In this document: piece after piece, positions 28,217-39,262 of the stretch
Numbering within the stretch: the stretch's first letter is position 1
How the letters are laid out: each line of letters starts with the position of its first letter
Assembly (NCBI RefSeq): GCF_013618865.1
Contig: NZ_JABSOE010000008.1
Location: forward strand, 28,674 to 92,673
Origin: Phocaeicola faecicola
GTDB lineage: Bacteria; Bacteroidota; Bacteroidia; Bacteroidales; Bacteroidaceae
Direction: 5' to 3'
Length of the DNA stretch: 64,000 bases
Program-made: the position numbers and the translations under genes
The notes under the pieces: generated by a model
What the model saw: only the letters and a program-made list of their open reading frames with translations
What the model was told of the DNA's origin: nothing
Database searches by the model: none

Positions 28217-28957
28217 ATGATAAATATTGAATTCCAAGAAGCTGTTAAACAGTATTTAAGTAAGCACGGCTACAGCCGCCTGAATTTAAAAGCTGTCTTG
28301 TTCGACATGGACGGTGTATTGTTCGATTCCATGAAGAACCATGCGACAGCCTGGAATGAAGCAATGAAACTGTATGGCATGAATCTGAGCCGGGAAGAGG
28401 CTTACATGCACGAGGGACGTACAGGCGCCGCTACCATCAACATCGTCAGCATGCGCGAACGTCACCACGAGGCTACCGAAGAGGAAATCAAGGAGATTTA
28501 TGCCACCAAGAGCCAATTGTTCAACCAGTTGCCTACCGCCGAAGAAATGCCCGGAGCATGGGACTTGCTGCAGCAGGTAAAGGCTTGCGGACTGACTCCC
28601 ATGGTAGTAACCGGTTCGGGACAGGCTTCGCTGCTGGACCGCCTGAACCAGCATTTTCCCGGGATGTTCCAGCACGACCTGATGGTGACTGCCTTTGATG
28701 TCAAATACGGCAAGCCGAATCCGGAGCCTTACCTCATGGCACTGAAGAAGGCAGGAATACAGCCTAATGAAGCCATCGTGGTAGAGAATGCCCCCTTGGG
28801 CGTACAGGCCGGAGTGAGTGCCGGAATATTCACGGTAGCTGTCAATACAGGACCTCTTCCGGATGAAGCTCTCCTGAACGAAGGTGCGAATCTGCTGTTT
28901 CCTTCAATGGCGGCATTCAACGAGCACTGGAAATGTTTTTATCAGTCTGTGCAATGA
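28217..28957 (+). CDS. HAD-superfamily phosphatase, beta-phosphoglucomutase-like
   Basis: The 246-residue protein has all four HAD motifs: DMDGVLFDS (near 32, nucleophile and acid Asp), VVTGSG (near 132, motif II), KYGKPNPEPYL (near 157, Lys) and VVENAPLGVQAG (near 193, acidic motif IV). The C1-type helical cap between motif I and II places it with beta-phosphoglucomutase and phosphoglycolate phosphatase relatives. Being last in an operon with pgi suggests a sugar phosphate substrate or metabolite repair, but the substrate is unknown. A terminator follows. Confidence 0.85.
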   Translation: MINIEFQEAVKQYLSKHGYSRLNLKAVLFDMDGVLFDSMKNHATAWNEAMKLYGMNLSREEAYMHEGRTGAATINIVSMRERHHEATEEEIKEIYATKSQLFNQLPTAEEMPGAWDLLQQVKACGLTPMVVTGSGQASLLDRLNQHFPGMFQHDLMVTAFDVKYGKPNPEPYLMALKKAGIQPNEAIVVENAPLGVQAGVSAGIFTVAVNTGPLPDEALLNEGANLLFPSMAAFNEHWKCFYQSVQ

Positions 28958-28967
28958 CGCATTACCT

Positions 28968-28992
28968 GCAGTCTTACCTCAGTGAAGACTGC
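28968..28992 (+). other. hairpin after the HAD gene
   Basis: GCAGTCTT / AAGACTGC arms enclose a 9-base loop just before the main terminator at 29008; it may stabilise the 3' end of the mRNA. Confidence 0.5.
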
Positions 28993-29007
28993 ATCAGTCG
29001 ATAAGAG

Positions 29008-29047
29008 ACTGCCATTCCGACCCGAAAAGCGGAATGGCAGTTTTTTT
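29008..29047 (+). terminator. terminator of the gpsA-pgi-HAD operon
   Basis: Perfect stem ACTGCCATTCCG / CGGAATGGCAGT with a 10-base loop, then a run of T. Confidence 0.9.
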
Positions 29048-29119
29048 ATCCCTGCTCCGTTCCATCCCCCTCTTTACAAAATAACCGGCAGATTGACCGG
29101 GAAGAGTTTCTCCAACTGA

Positions 29120-32305
<3,186 letters not shown>

Positions 32306-32309
32306 AAAA

Positions 32310-32340
32310 TACCGCCTCCGTATCCGTACGGAAGGCGGTA
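32310..32340. terminator. hairpin at the end of the beta-galactosidase gene
   Basis: TACCGCCTCCGTA pairs with TACGGAAGGCGGTA with one bulge. It lacks a proper T run on the plus strand, but A-rich bases precede it, so it may work on the minus strand. Confidence 0.5.
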
Positions 32341-32351
32341 AGCTTCTTCTG

Positions 32352-32403
32352 AAAGTTCCATATTGAAGGTCCTCCGGTTTCTTCAGTATGGAACTTTTGT
32401 TTC
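32352..32403 (+). terminator. main terminator after the beta-galactosidase gene
   Basis: AAAGTTCCATATTGAAG (32352-32368) pairs with CTTCAGTATGGAACTTT (32381-32397) and is followed by TGTTT. Confidence 0.75.
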
Positions 32404-32420
32404 ATGGGCATGCTACCCGA

Positions 32421-32482
32421 GTTTCATAAAGGTGCAACTTCAGTTGCATCATCGTGAAACCCGGGTTGCATCATTATGAAAC
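32421..32482. repeat. three copies of an 18-bp GTTGCA-ATGAAAC repeat at 22-base steps
   Basis: Two direct copies, GTTGCATCATCGTGAAAC (32443-32460) and GTTGCATCATTATGAAAC (32465-32482), follow one inverted copy at 32421-32438 that reads GTTTCAT-5 bases-TGCAAC. Starts are exactly 22 bases apart. A short palindrome CTGACA-5 bases-TGTCAG follows at 32482-32498. They lie between two convergent genes. Confidence 0.75.
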
Positions 32483-32531
32483 TGACAGCTCGTGTCAGTC
32501 AGCCACACCGGGTTATACTTGCCGGCTTCAT

Positions 32532-33281
32532 TCATTTACGCTTAGTCAGGGCTGCGATGGTCCGCCGCACACGGGCAGCAGTAGTGACCATCCGCGCATA
32601 TTCGTCATACCCCGCGTCGTTTCCCATCGACAAGGCCTCGTTCCGTACGCGCATCCCGCTTGTCCGGAGTTCACGGGCCGAAAAATGAAACTCACCGGCA
32701 CCGGTCTGAGCCGCCAGACGGGCGATATTGTCTTCATTGACTCCGCATCCCGGCATGATAATGAGACGTCCCGCTGCATATTCCACCAGGCGGGCCAACA
32801 GGTCGGCACCCTCCATGGCTGTCGGACACTGTCCCGAGGTCAGTATGCGGTTCACTCCCAGTTCCACCAAGGTATCCAGAGCCTTCCACGGATCGGTCAC
32901 ATAATCGAAGGCACGGTGGAAAGTTACCGACATGCCTTCGGCTGCCTTCATCAGACGTTCCATGGCCGGCACATCGATTTCTCCATCCGGAGTCAGACAA
33001 CCGAACACCACGCCGTCGGCACCCAGCTGGCGGGCCATACGGATGTCTTCTTCCATTGCCGACAACTCTACCGGAGTATACAGAAAATCTCCTCCCCGCG
33101 GACGGATAATGACGTGCAGCCGGATGTGAAGCAACTTGCGTGCCAGCTTGATTTCACCATATGAAGGAGTGGTTCCTCCCTCCGGAATGGCTGCACAGAG
33201 TTCCACACGGTCTGCTCCTCCCTCCTGGGCTGCCAGACAGCTCTCTACGGAGTTCGCACAAATTTCAAATTGATAATTCAT
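32532..33281 (-). CDS. cutC: CutC family protein (copper homeostasis / TIM-barrel)
   Basis: The 249-residue protein is a single CutC TIM barrel. The family N terminus EICANSVESCLAAQEGGADRVELCA, which is split here only for display, and the segments GGTTPSYGEI, IRPRGGDFLYTPVEL, GVVFGCLTPDGEID and ILTSGQCPTAMEGADLL are characteristic. CutC was first linked to copper tolerance, but its biochemical role is unsettled and a hydrolase or metal-binding function is possible. The gene stands alone with a -7 box at 33377. Confidence 0.9.
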   Translation of the reverse strand: MNYQFEICANSVESCLAAQEGGADRVELCAAIPEGGTTPSYGEIKLARKLLHIRLHVIIRPRGGDFLYTPVELSAMEEDIRMARQLGADGVVFGCLTPDGEIDVPAMERLMKAAEGMSVTFHRAFDYVTDPWKALDTLVELGVNRILTSGQCPTAMEGADLLARLVEYAAGRLIIMPGCGVNEDNIARLAAQTGAGEFHFSARELRTSGMRVRNEALSMGNDAGYDEYARMVTTAARVRRTIAALTKRK

Positions 33282-33336
33282 AACTGAAAGCTGATAAAAT
33301 AGTTCAAATACTCATACATTGCGCAGATGTACCTCC

Positions 33337-33357
33337 CTGCAGTCCGGCGGACTGCAG
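33337..33357 (-). other. perfect palindrome in the cutC leader
   Basis: The arms CTGCAGTCCG and CGGACTGCAG surround a single G. It lies between the -7 box and the cutC start and could be a regulator site or an RNA hairpin. Confidence 0.45.
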
Positions 33358-33376
33358 TACATTACGCTGTAAGGAA

Positions 33377-33384
33377 CAAAAATA
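33377..33384 (-). promoter_or_regulatory. -7 box upstream of cutC
   Basis: TATTTTTG on the minus strand, about 96 bases before the cutC ATG. Confidence 0.35.
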
Positions 33385-33420
33385 AGGAATCGAAAAGAAA
33401 ATCTCAAAGGAAGACATAAA

Positions 33421-33460
33421 AAAAATGACTAACTTATTGGGGAACAATAAATTAGTCACT
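33421..33460 (-). terminator. terminator of tRNA-Arg
   Basis: On the minus strand AGTGACTAATTTATTG pairs with CAATAAGTTAGTCA (one mismatch) around a short C-rich loop and is followed by a T run. It lies directly downstream of the tRNA. Confidence 0.8.
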
Positions 33461-33467
33461 TACTAAG

Positions 33468-33539
33468 TACACCCGTGGGGAGTCGAACCCCAATCGATGG
33501 AACCGGAATCCATTATTCTATCCATTGAACTACGGGTGC
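33468..33539 (-). tRNA. tRNA-Arg (anticodon CCG)
   Basis: The minus strand folds into a full cloverleaf. The acceptor arm GCACCCG pairs with CGGGTGT (one G-U pair), followed by a discriminator A. The anticodon arm ATGGA-TTCCGGT-TCCAT carries CCG in the loop. The T arm reads TGGGG-TTCGACT-CCCCA. CCA is not encoded. No integrase or attachment-site duplication is visible beside it. Confidence 0.93.
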
Positions 33540-33703
33540 ATATCTTTTAATGCAGGGCAAAAGTACATTTTTTCTGTATTCCTTCCTAATATTCGGTGCA
33601 AAATTTATTAAATAAATTCGTCTTCCCTTTCTTTTACACCCAATCAACATTCTAGCTATTAAGCCAAATAAATATCATTATGATAAAATATTTCTCTTAT
33701 ATA

Positions 33704-33733
33704 TTGCTTTTTTATATATTATACTTATATTTG
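33704..33733 (+). promoter_or_regulatory. asnA promoter
   Basis: TTG at 33704-33706, a 19-base spacer and TATATTTG at 33726-33733 match the Bacteroidetes consensus, 33 bases before the ATG. Confidence 0.65.
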
Positions 33734-33765
33734 CAAACACAATAAAATTTTAAAAGCATACAACC

Positions 33766-34806
33766 ATGAGTTATCTGATAAAACCTGATACGTATACTCC
33801 CCTGCTCGACATGAAACAAACGGAGCTGGGAATCAAACAAATTAAAGAGTTTTTCCAGCAGAATCTTTCTTCGGAACTGAGGTTACGCCGTGTGACAGCT
33901 CCGCTCTTCGTATTGAAGGGTACGGGACTGAACGACGACCTGAGCGGTGTGGAACGTCCGGTTTCCTTCCCCATCAAGGACCTGGGGGAACAGCAGGCAG
34001 AGGTGGTTCATTCACTGGCCAAATGGAAACGGGTGACGCTGGCCGACTACTGCATCGAACCGGGATACGGGATTTATACGGATATGAATGCCATCCGTGC
34101 CGATGAGGAACTGGGCAACCTGCATTCGCTGTATGTGGACCAGTGGGACTGGGAAAGGGTGATTACTCCCGAACAGCGTACGGTGGATTTCCTGAAAGGA
34201 ATTGTCACACGCATCTACTCGGCCATGCGACGGACAGAATACATGGTGTGTGAAATGTATCCGCAAATTACTCCTTTCCTGGCACACGACGTGCATTTTA
34301 TCCATGCGCAGGACTTGCTGGAGATGTATCCGGGAAAATCGGCCAAAGAGAGGGAGAACCTGATTACCGAACGCTACGGGTCGGTGTTCATCATCGGTAT
34401 CGGCGGCAAGTTGAGCGACGGAAAGCCGCACGATTTACGGGCTCCCGACTATGATGACTATACTACCGTTGACCCAAAGACGGGACTGAGCGGACTGAAC
34501 GGTGACTTGCTGATCTGGAACGATGTACTGAAGCGTGCCATCGAGATTTCTTCGATGGGTATCCGTGTGGACAAGGCTGCCATGCTGAAGCAGCTGGAAC
34601 TGGCCGGAAAGGAAGAGCGTACCCGACTGTATTTCCACAAACGGCTGCTGGAAGGATCACTGCCACTGAGTATCGGAGGAGGTATCGGACAGTCGCGCCT
34701 GTGTATGCTTTATCTCAAGAAAGCGCATATCGGAGAAATCCAGGCTAGCATCTGGCCGGAGGAAATGCGGAAGCAGTGTGCGGAATGGGGCATGCCGCTC
34801 ATCTGA
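33766..34806 (+). CDS. asnA: aspartate--ammonia ligase (ammonia-dependent asparagine synthetase)
   Basis: The 346-residue cytoplasmic enzyme makes asparagine from aspartate, ammonia and ATP. It belongs to the class II synthetase fold. AsnA marks include KQIKEFFQQNLSSELRLRRVTAPLF near 25, VHSLAKWKRVTLADY near 80, GIYTDMNAIRADEELGNLHSLYVDQWDWE near 100-125, and the C-terminal SIGGGIGQSRLCMLYL (motif 3-like) near 303. It is a single gene with a good promoter; ung follows 229 bases later on the same strand and may share the transcript. Confidence 0.95.
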   Translation: MSYLIKPDTYTPLLDMKQTELGIKQIKEFFQQNLSSELRLRRVTAPLFVLKGTGLNDDLSGVERPVSFPIKDLGEQQAEVVHSLAKWKRVTLADYCIEPGYGIYTDMNAIRADEELGNLHSLYVDQWDWERVITPEQRTVDFLKGIVTRIYSAMRRTEYMVCEMYPQITPFLAHDVHFIHAQDLLEMYPGKSAKERENLITERYGSVFIIGIGGKLSDGKPHDLRAPDYDDYTTVDPKTGLSGLNGDLLIWNDVLKRAIEISSMGIRVDKAAMLKQLELAGKEERTRLYFHKRLLEGSLPLSIGGGIGQSRLCMLYLKKAHIGEIQASIWPEEMRKQCAEWGMPLI

Positions 34807-35035
34807 TGACCTGAACCAATCTGTGTTTACATATCTGAGGGGGAACAAGCATCGAATGCTGAAAATGCAGGAAGATAAGACTTGTTTCCCTTTTTTCGTT
34901 CATGCAAATTCATTATTTTTATCGGCTGAAACGGTAAATGCCGTAACGGAATACGGTGCTTGAAAGGACTGTATTTAGATTGACAGCATGGAAAAATGAA
35001 AAAACAGCAATAAAAATACAATAAAACAGATACGT

Positions 35036-35698
35036 ATGGATGTACAGATAGAAGAATCATGGAAACAGATACTTTCGGCGGAATTTGAAAAAGATTATTT
35101 CCGCCAGCTGACTGATTTTGTCCGGAACGAATATCGGTCGACAACGGTGTATCCGCCCGGAAAACTCATATTCAATGCGTTCAACCTTTGTCCGTTCGAA
35201 CAGGTGAAGGTGGTAATCATCGGGCAGGACCCGTACCACGGACCGGGACAGGCGCACGGACTGTGCTTTTCAGTCAACGACAACGTACCTTTCCCGCCTT
35301 CACTGCGGAACATCTTCAAGGAAATACAGGATGACCTGGGAAAACCAATTCCGGAGAGCGGAAACCTGACCCGGTGGGCAAAGCAGGGAGTACTCCTGCT
35401 GAATGCGACTCTGACGGTACGGGCGCATCAGGCGGGTTCGCACCAGCGCAGGGGCTGGGAGGAGTTTACGGATGCAGCCATCCGGGCACTGGCCGAACAA
35501 CGGGAACACCTGGTGTTTATCCTGTGGGGGGCCTATGCACAGAAAAAGGGAGCGTTTATCGACCGTTCGCGGCATCTGGTACTGACTTCCGTTCATCCTT
35601 CTCCGCTGTCGGCTCACAACGGATTCTTCGGAAACCGGCATTTCAGTCGCGCCAACGAATACCTGCAGCAGCACGGACAGACCCCGATTGAGTGGTAA
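35036..35698 (+). CDS. ung: uracil-DNA glycosylase
   Basis: The 220-residue family 1 enzyme removes uracil from DNA. Catalytic motifs are clear: the water-activating loop GQDPYHGPGQAHGLCFSV (Asp near 63), the uracil-binding LLLNATLTVRAHQAGSH (Asn near 124) and the leucine loop HPSPLSAHNGFFGNRHFSRANEYL (His near 188). Its length is typical. A bidirectional terminator separates it from the converging lptD. Confidence 0.96.
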   Translation: MDVQIEESWKQILSAEFEKDYFRQLTDFVRNEYRSTTVYPPGKLIFNAFNLCPFEQVKVVIIGQDPYHGPGQAHGLCFSVNDNVPFPPSLRNIFKEIQDDLGKPIPESGNLTRWAKQGVLLLNATLTVRAHQAGSHQRRGWEEFTDAAIRALAEQREHLVFILWGAYAQKKGAFIDRSRHLVLTSVHPSPLSAHNGFFGNRHFSRANEYLQQHGQTPIEW

Positions 35699-35752
35699 AG
35701 AGAAAGGCTGTAAATACAGGAAGGAAGCGAGACAAGCGAACAGCATCGCTAT

Positions 35753-35806
35753 AAAAGACGACCTCCCGTACCATGTTCATGAGAACTGTACGGAAGGTCG
35801 TCTTTT
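35753..35806. terminator. bidirectional terminator between ung and lptD
   Basis: AAAAGACGACCTCCCGTAC (35753-35771) pairs, with one mismatch, with GTACGGAAGGTCGTCTTTT (35788-35806), with A and T flanks for both directions. Confidence 0.9.
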
Positions 35807-35830
35807 ATCTTTCTTTCTGTCGGAGAAGCA

Positions 35831-38581
35831 TCAATACCAGGTAACTGCACTACCCGTGTTGCTTCGCTGATCCCATTTCAACGCATCGGTCAGCATAGTA
35901 GAGTTTGCACGAATAGAGAAGTTGTACGAAGTAAACGGACCAAATACCAGTCCACAACTCATATTGAAACAGTGCAAGTCTCGCGTAATGTTCATCTGCG
36001 TCATTGACATCTTCTTCGTATCAAAGTCGTAACCGCTCGAGTAGGTAATGTTCCAGCGGCTACCGAGCTTCACGTTACCCGAAATGTTCACCTGATGCGA
36101 GAACGAATAAGGATAACGCATGGTCTTGATGTTGATATCCTTCGTTCTGTCTTCCTGGATACGGTAACTGTAAGAAAGACTCAGGCTCCACGGCAACTGG
36201 AAGGCCAGGTATCCGTCAGAATCGATTTTGGCATCTTCCGTTTTCCGCTTAGGCTGGGTATTCTGATTGGTATTCAGTTCCTCGTCTTCTTCATCCTCTT
36301 CCGAATCGGTATCTTCTTTCTTGCCTTTATTCTTTCCGTCTTCTTCGTCTCCCTTACCGAACCATTTCTTGAAAGTCTCATTGTTCAGTGTATAAGAGAG
36401 CGAACCGCTGTATCCGTCAAAACGTCCGAAACGTCCGTAAGACCATTCTGTACGGTCACTTTCAACTACCCGGCCGTTTTCATCGAACTTATAAGCATAG
36501 GTCTTGAAGCGGGCATTCATGTTGAACGTATAATTCTTCGTCAACTTCAGACGGGCATTCAAGGTCAGGTCACTCCAACGCTTGCGGGCAATATCATACG
36601 ACAACTGTCCGGTCAGGTCATCAATCAGACTGATTTTCTTGTATCCCGTAGTATCCTTGTCCGAAGCCATCTTCATTTCCAGGTTGTTCTTCAAAGACAT
36701 ACTGATGTTCTGGGATACCCCCTGCCCCGGTACTCCGTACGGCATGCCGGAATAAGGAGAATATTCTACCATACGTACCTCTCCGTCCTCGTCGGTATAT
36801 ACATAATTCTCGTAATATCCGAAGCGGGAAGCTCCGAAGTCAGGCGTATAGGTATAGCTTACCGAAGGAGTCACGACGTGACGGATGGTAATTTCCTTGC
36901 TCTTCATGAAAAGCGGCTTGTACATACCGTACAACTTGGTGTTCATCGATACCGACATGTTATAGTCGTACACACGGTTGAACCCGTTGATGGTATCCTT
37001 CACTGCTTCCTTCAGCGTATAATCGTAATGCTGCATCACTTTACGCGTATACCAGCGTTCGGTATACAGGAACGACGGCGTCACATTGATATACTTGAAC
37101 AAGCTGAAGGTGGCTTCCACCGGAATGCTGTGGCGCATACCCGTTTCCCACTTCGAGAACGGAGTCTTGAACAGCAGGTTGTCCTTGGTATTTACCTTAT
37201 TGGTCAGCGCACCGGTATACTGGAACGAAATCTTTTCATACCATTTCTGGTCGCCTGCCGAATTCTTCCGCTTGAACGGATAGATACGGTTCAGCGTAAT
37301 GTTCAGGTCCGGCAACGTCATATTCACCGAAGAGTCCTGTGTATTCTGCGTAATGTTGAAGGTTCCCGACAGGTTCAGTCCGATTTCAGGGAAGTTACGC
37401 GAATAACTGATACTTGAAGCCTTGGTATTGTTACTGTAAGAAGACAACGGATCGTACAGCGTACTCAGACTCGACTTATCGTAACTGCTGGTGGTAAAGT
37501 TCACACTGGCAGAGAACGTACTGTTGGGGTTGGCCTTCGCATCCTGACGGTGGCTCCACTGCACACGGAAGTCCTTCGACACCATATAGTCGGGCATGTT
37601 CTTCTCACCCTGCTTGGTCACCAGGTAGCTGGCATTGAAGTAACCGCTGTAACGGTAACGCTTGTTGTAGGTAGACGCCGCTGAAAGTCCCCACGAACCC
37701 TTGGTATAAATCTCACCCAACAGCTTCAGGTCGAACTGGTCACTGATGGCAAAATAATATCCACCGTCGCGCAGGTAAAAACCACGGTTCATTTCATCTC
37801 CGTAAGTCGGCATGATAAATCCTGAAGAATAGCTGCTGCTGAACGGGAAAAAGCCGAACGGAACCGCAATCGGTAGGGGCACATCCTCTACCACCAGCTG
37901 TGCCGGTCCGAAGACCACATCCTTCTTGGGACGTACCTTTGCCATGGAAAGCTTCAGGTAGAAATGCGGATGATCGTGATTGTCACAGGTAGTATACTTA
38001 CCGTGACGCATATAGATTTCATCGTTGGCTCCCTTCTTCGACTCCTCACTGGTGACGTATCCGTCTCCCTGCTGAGTCACAATGCTGTTGATGAATCCCT
38101 TCTTGGTCTTGAAGTTATAGCGCATCATCTTCGATTCATACGGAGTCTCTCCGTCCTTGAACACCGGAGTTCCCTGCTCTACTCCCGTCGTATCGGCCAC
38201 ACCTCTTGCAAAGACCGTACTGCTGTCCATGTTCATGGTAATCAGCTGTGAGGTCAGCTCAATGTTCTGGTAATTAACCTTTCCGCTTCCGTACAAGTGT
38301 GCGAATCCTCCTTTGGTAAAGACGATTGAGTCGGATGCCTCATAGATTACCGGGGCATCCAGCGGTTCCTTCTTCGGAGTGGTATCCAGCGCCAAAGAAT
38401 CCATAGCCAGTGAATCGGCATTCACCAGCGAATCGGACGACAGCGAATCGACACGGTTCCTGTTCCTGTCCGATACCGGGCGCTTCCCCCTCACCCTTTG
38501 AGCCTCCGCATAAAAGGAGAAAAAGAATCCCATTACAAACAGGGAAATCAGTAAGTATATAGTTTTTCTAAACGACGTCAT
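35831..38581 (-). CDS. lptD: LPS-assembly outer-membrane protein LptD (OstA) homologue
   Basis: The 916-residue protein begins with a signal peptide ending near YAEA, then a Ser/Asp-rich linker, an OstA-type periplasmic domain (about 85-220: IVFTKGGFAHLYGSGKVNYQNIELTSQLI and MMRYNFKTKKGFINSIVTQQGDGYVTSE-like blocks) and a large beta barrel with many alternating aromatic strands up to the C-terminal SAVTWY. LptD inserts lipopolysaccharide into the outer leaflet. An acidic low-complexity insert (DSEEDEEDEE, about residues 775-810) interrupts the barrel and probably forms a loop. The ATG at 38581 follows a TACTTTTG box. Confidence 0.9.
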   Translation of the reverse strand: MTSFRKTIYLLISLFVMGFFFSFYAEAQRVRGKRPVSDRNRNRVDSLSSDSLVNADSLAMDSLALDTTPKKEPLDAPVIYEASDSIVFTKGGFAHLYGSGKVNYQNIELTSQLITMNMDSSTVFARGVADTTGVEQGTPVFKDGETPYESKMMRYNFKTKKGFINSIVTQQGDGYVTSEESKKGANDEIYMRHGKYTTCDNHDHPHFYLKLSMAKVRPKKDVVFGPAQLVVEDVPLPIAVPFGFFPFSSSYSSGFIMPTYGDEMNRGFYLRDGGYYFAISDQFDLKLLGEIYTKGSWGLSAASTYNKRYRYSGYFNASYLVTKQGEKNMPDYMVSKDFRVQWSHRQDAKANPNSTFSASVNFTTSSYDKSSLSTLYDPLSSYSNNTKASSISYSRNFPEIGLNLSGTFNITQNTQDSSVNMTLPDLNITLNRIYPFKRKNSAGDQKWYEKISFQYTGALTNKVNTKDNLLFKTPFSKWETGMRHSIPVEATFSLFKYINVTPSFLYTERWYTRKVMQHYDYTLKEAVKDTINGFNRVYDYNMSVSMNTKLYGMYKPLFMKSKEITIRHVVTPSVSYTYTPDFGASRFGYYENYVYTDEDGEVRMVEYSPYSGMPYGVPGQGVSQNISMSLKNNLEMKMASDKDTTGYKKISLIDDLTGQLSYDIARKRWSDLTLNARLKLTKNYTFNMNARFKTYAYKFDENGRVVESDRTEWSYGRFGRFDGYSGSLSYTLNNETFKKWFGKGDEEDGKNKGKKEDTDSEEDEEDEELNTNQNTQPKRKTEDAKIDSDGYLAFQLPWSLSLSYSYRIQEDRTKDINIKTMRYPYSFSHQVNISGNVKLGSRWNITYSSGYDFDTKKMSMTQMNITRDLHCFNMSCGLVFGPFTSYNFSIRANSTMLTDALKWDQRSNTGSAVTWY

Positions 38582-38607
38582 TCATTAATCTTTTATGCAA
38601 TGCAATG

Positions 38608-38615
38608 CAAAAGTA
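38608..38615 (-). promoter_or_regulatory. -7 box before lptD
   Basis: TACTTTTG on the minus strand, about 27 bases before the lptD ATG; no TTG at standard spacing. Confidence 0.4.
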
Positions 38616-38668
38616 CATATTATCATACAAATAACCGCAGACGAAGGGGTTTTTATGGATTTTTATGA

Positions 38669-39205
38669 CTATAAAAACAACTCACACCATCTGTCAAACT
38701 GCTTTCCGCTTTCTTCCCCGTAGCGGGCCACGCTCTTGCGGGCTTTCTCCAGGCTCTTTTCCTGTCCGAGTTTGGTTTTCGAAAAGAACTTGTCGGCAAA
38801 ACAGATCAGCTGTTCTTCAAGGGTTTCGGGCTGCATGTCCCGGTGAGGTACCGGAAGCTGCTGTGACTCAATGTCAGCCAGGGTGAGTCCGGCCCCGGTA
38901 TGCCGCTCGCACACCCGTGCGTGCCGCGGATAGCCTTCGGCTGCCACCAGTTCTGCCCCCAGATAGCCGTGACAGATATAAGGATGCGATCCGAAACAAC
39001 AGATTCCGGAAGCATCTGTCAAAAAGATTCCAATATCATGAAGCATGGCAGCCTCTTCGATAAAGTTCAGGTCAAGCCCGAGTTCGGGATGCTTGCGTGC
39101 CATATCCAATGCCTTGTTTGCCACATCCTTGCTGTGAACCAGCAGAATATGCTTCAACTCATTTTCTTCCGGATAGTATTTATCTATTATTTTCAACGGA
39201 TCCAT
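38669..39205 (-). CDS. HD-domain (HDIG) phosphohydrolase-like protein
   Basis: The 178-residue protein has an HD domain: HSKDVANKALDMARKHPEL (first His, near 24), AAMLHDIGIFLTDA (His-Asp pair near 55), YICHGYLGAEL (His near 78) and VCERHTGAGLTL (His near 100). This is the metal-ligand order of HDIG proteins hydrolysing phosphoester bonds in nucleotides. The substrate cannot be inferred. It is divergently placed from the NamZ-like gene and sits 87 bases before lptD on the same strand. Confidence 0.82.
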   Translation of the reverse strand: MDPLKIIDKYYPEENELKHILLVHSKDVANKALDMARKHPELGLDLNFIEEAAMLHDIGIFLTDASGICCFGSHPYICHGYLGAELVAAEGYPRHARVCERHTGAGLTLADIESQQLPVPHRDMQPETLEEQLICFADKFFSKTKLGQEKSLEKARKSVARYGEESGKQFDRWCELFL

Positions 39206-39219
39206 AATCGCTTTTTCGC

Positions 39220-39227
39220 TATATTTG
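39220..39227 (+). promoter_or_regulatory. -7 box before the NamZ-like gene
   Basis: TATATTTG, about 36 bases before the ATG at 39263; no TTG at standard spacing. Confidence 0.4.
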
Positions 39228-39262
39228 TACCTTGCAAAACTACAAAAAAATATTGGTCTATC

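Noticed and set aside
32421..32482. CRISPR-like array
   Set aside because: Only three 18-bp copies, one inverted, with 4-base gaps; no cas genes nearby.
33468..33539. tRNA-Arg as attachment site of an integrated element
   Set aside because: No integrase nearby and no repeated 3' tRNA end was seen in the flanks.
38900..39262. N-terminal extension of the NamZ-like protein
   Set aside because: It overlaps the opposite HD gene and promoter box; the ATG at 39263 begins a clear signal peptide.
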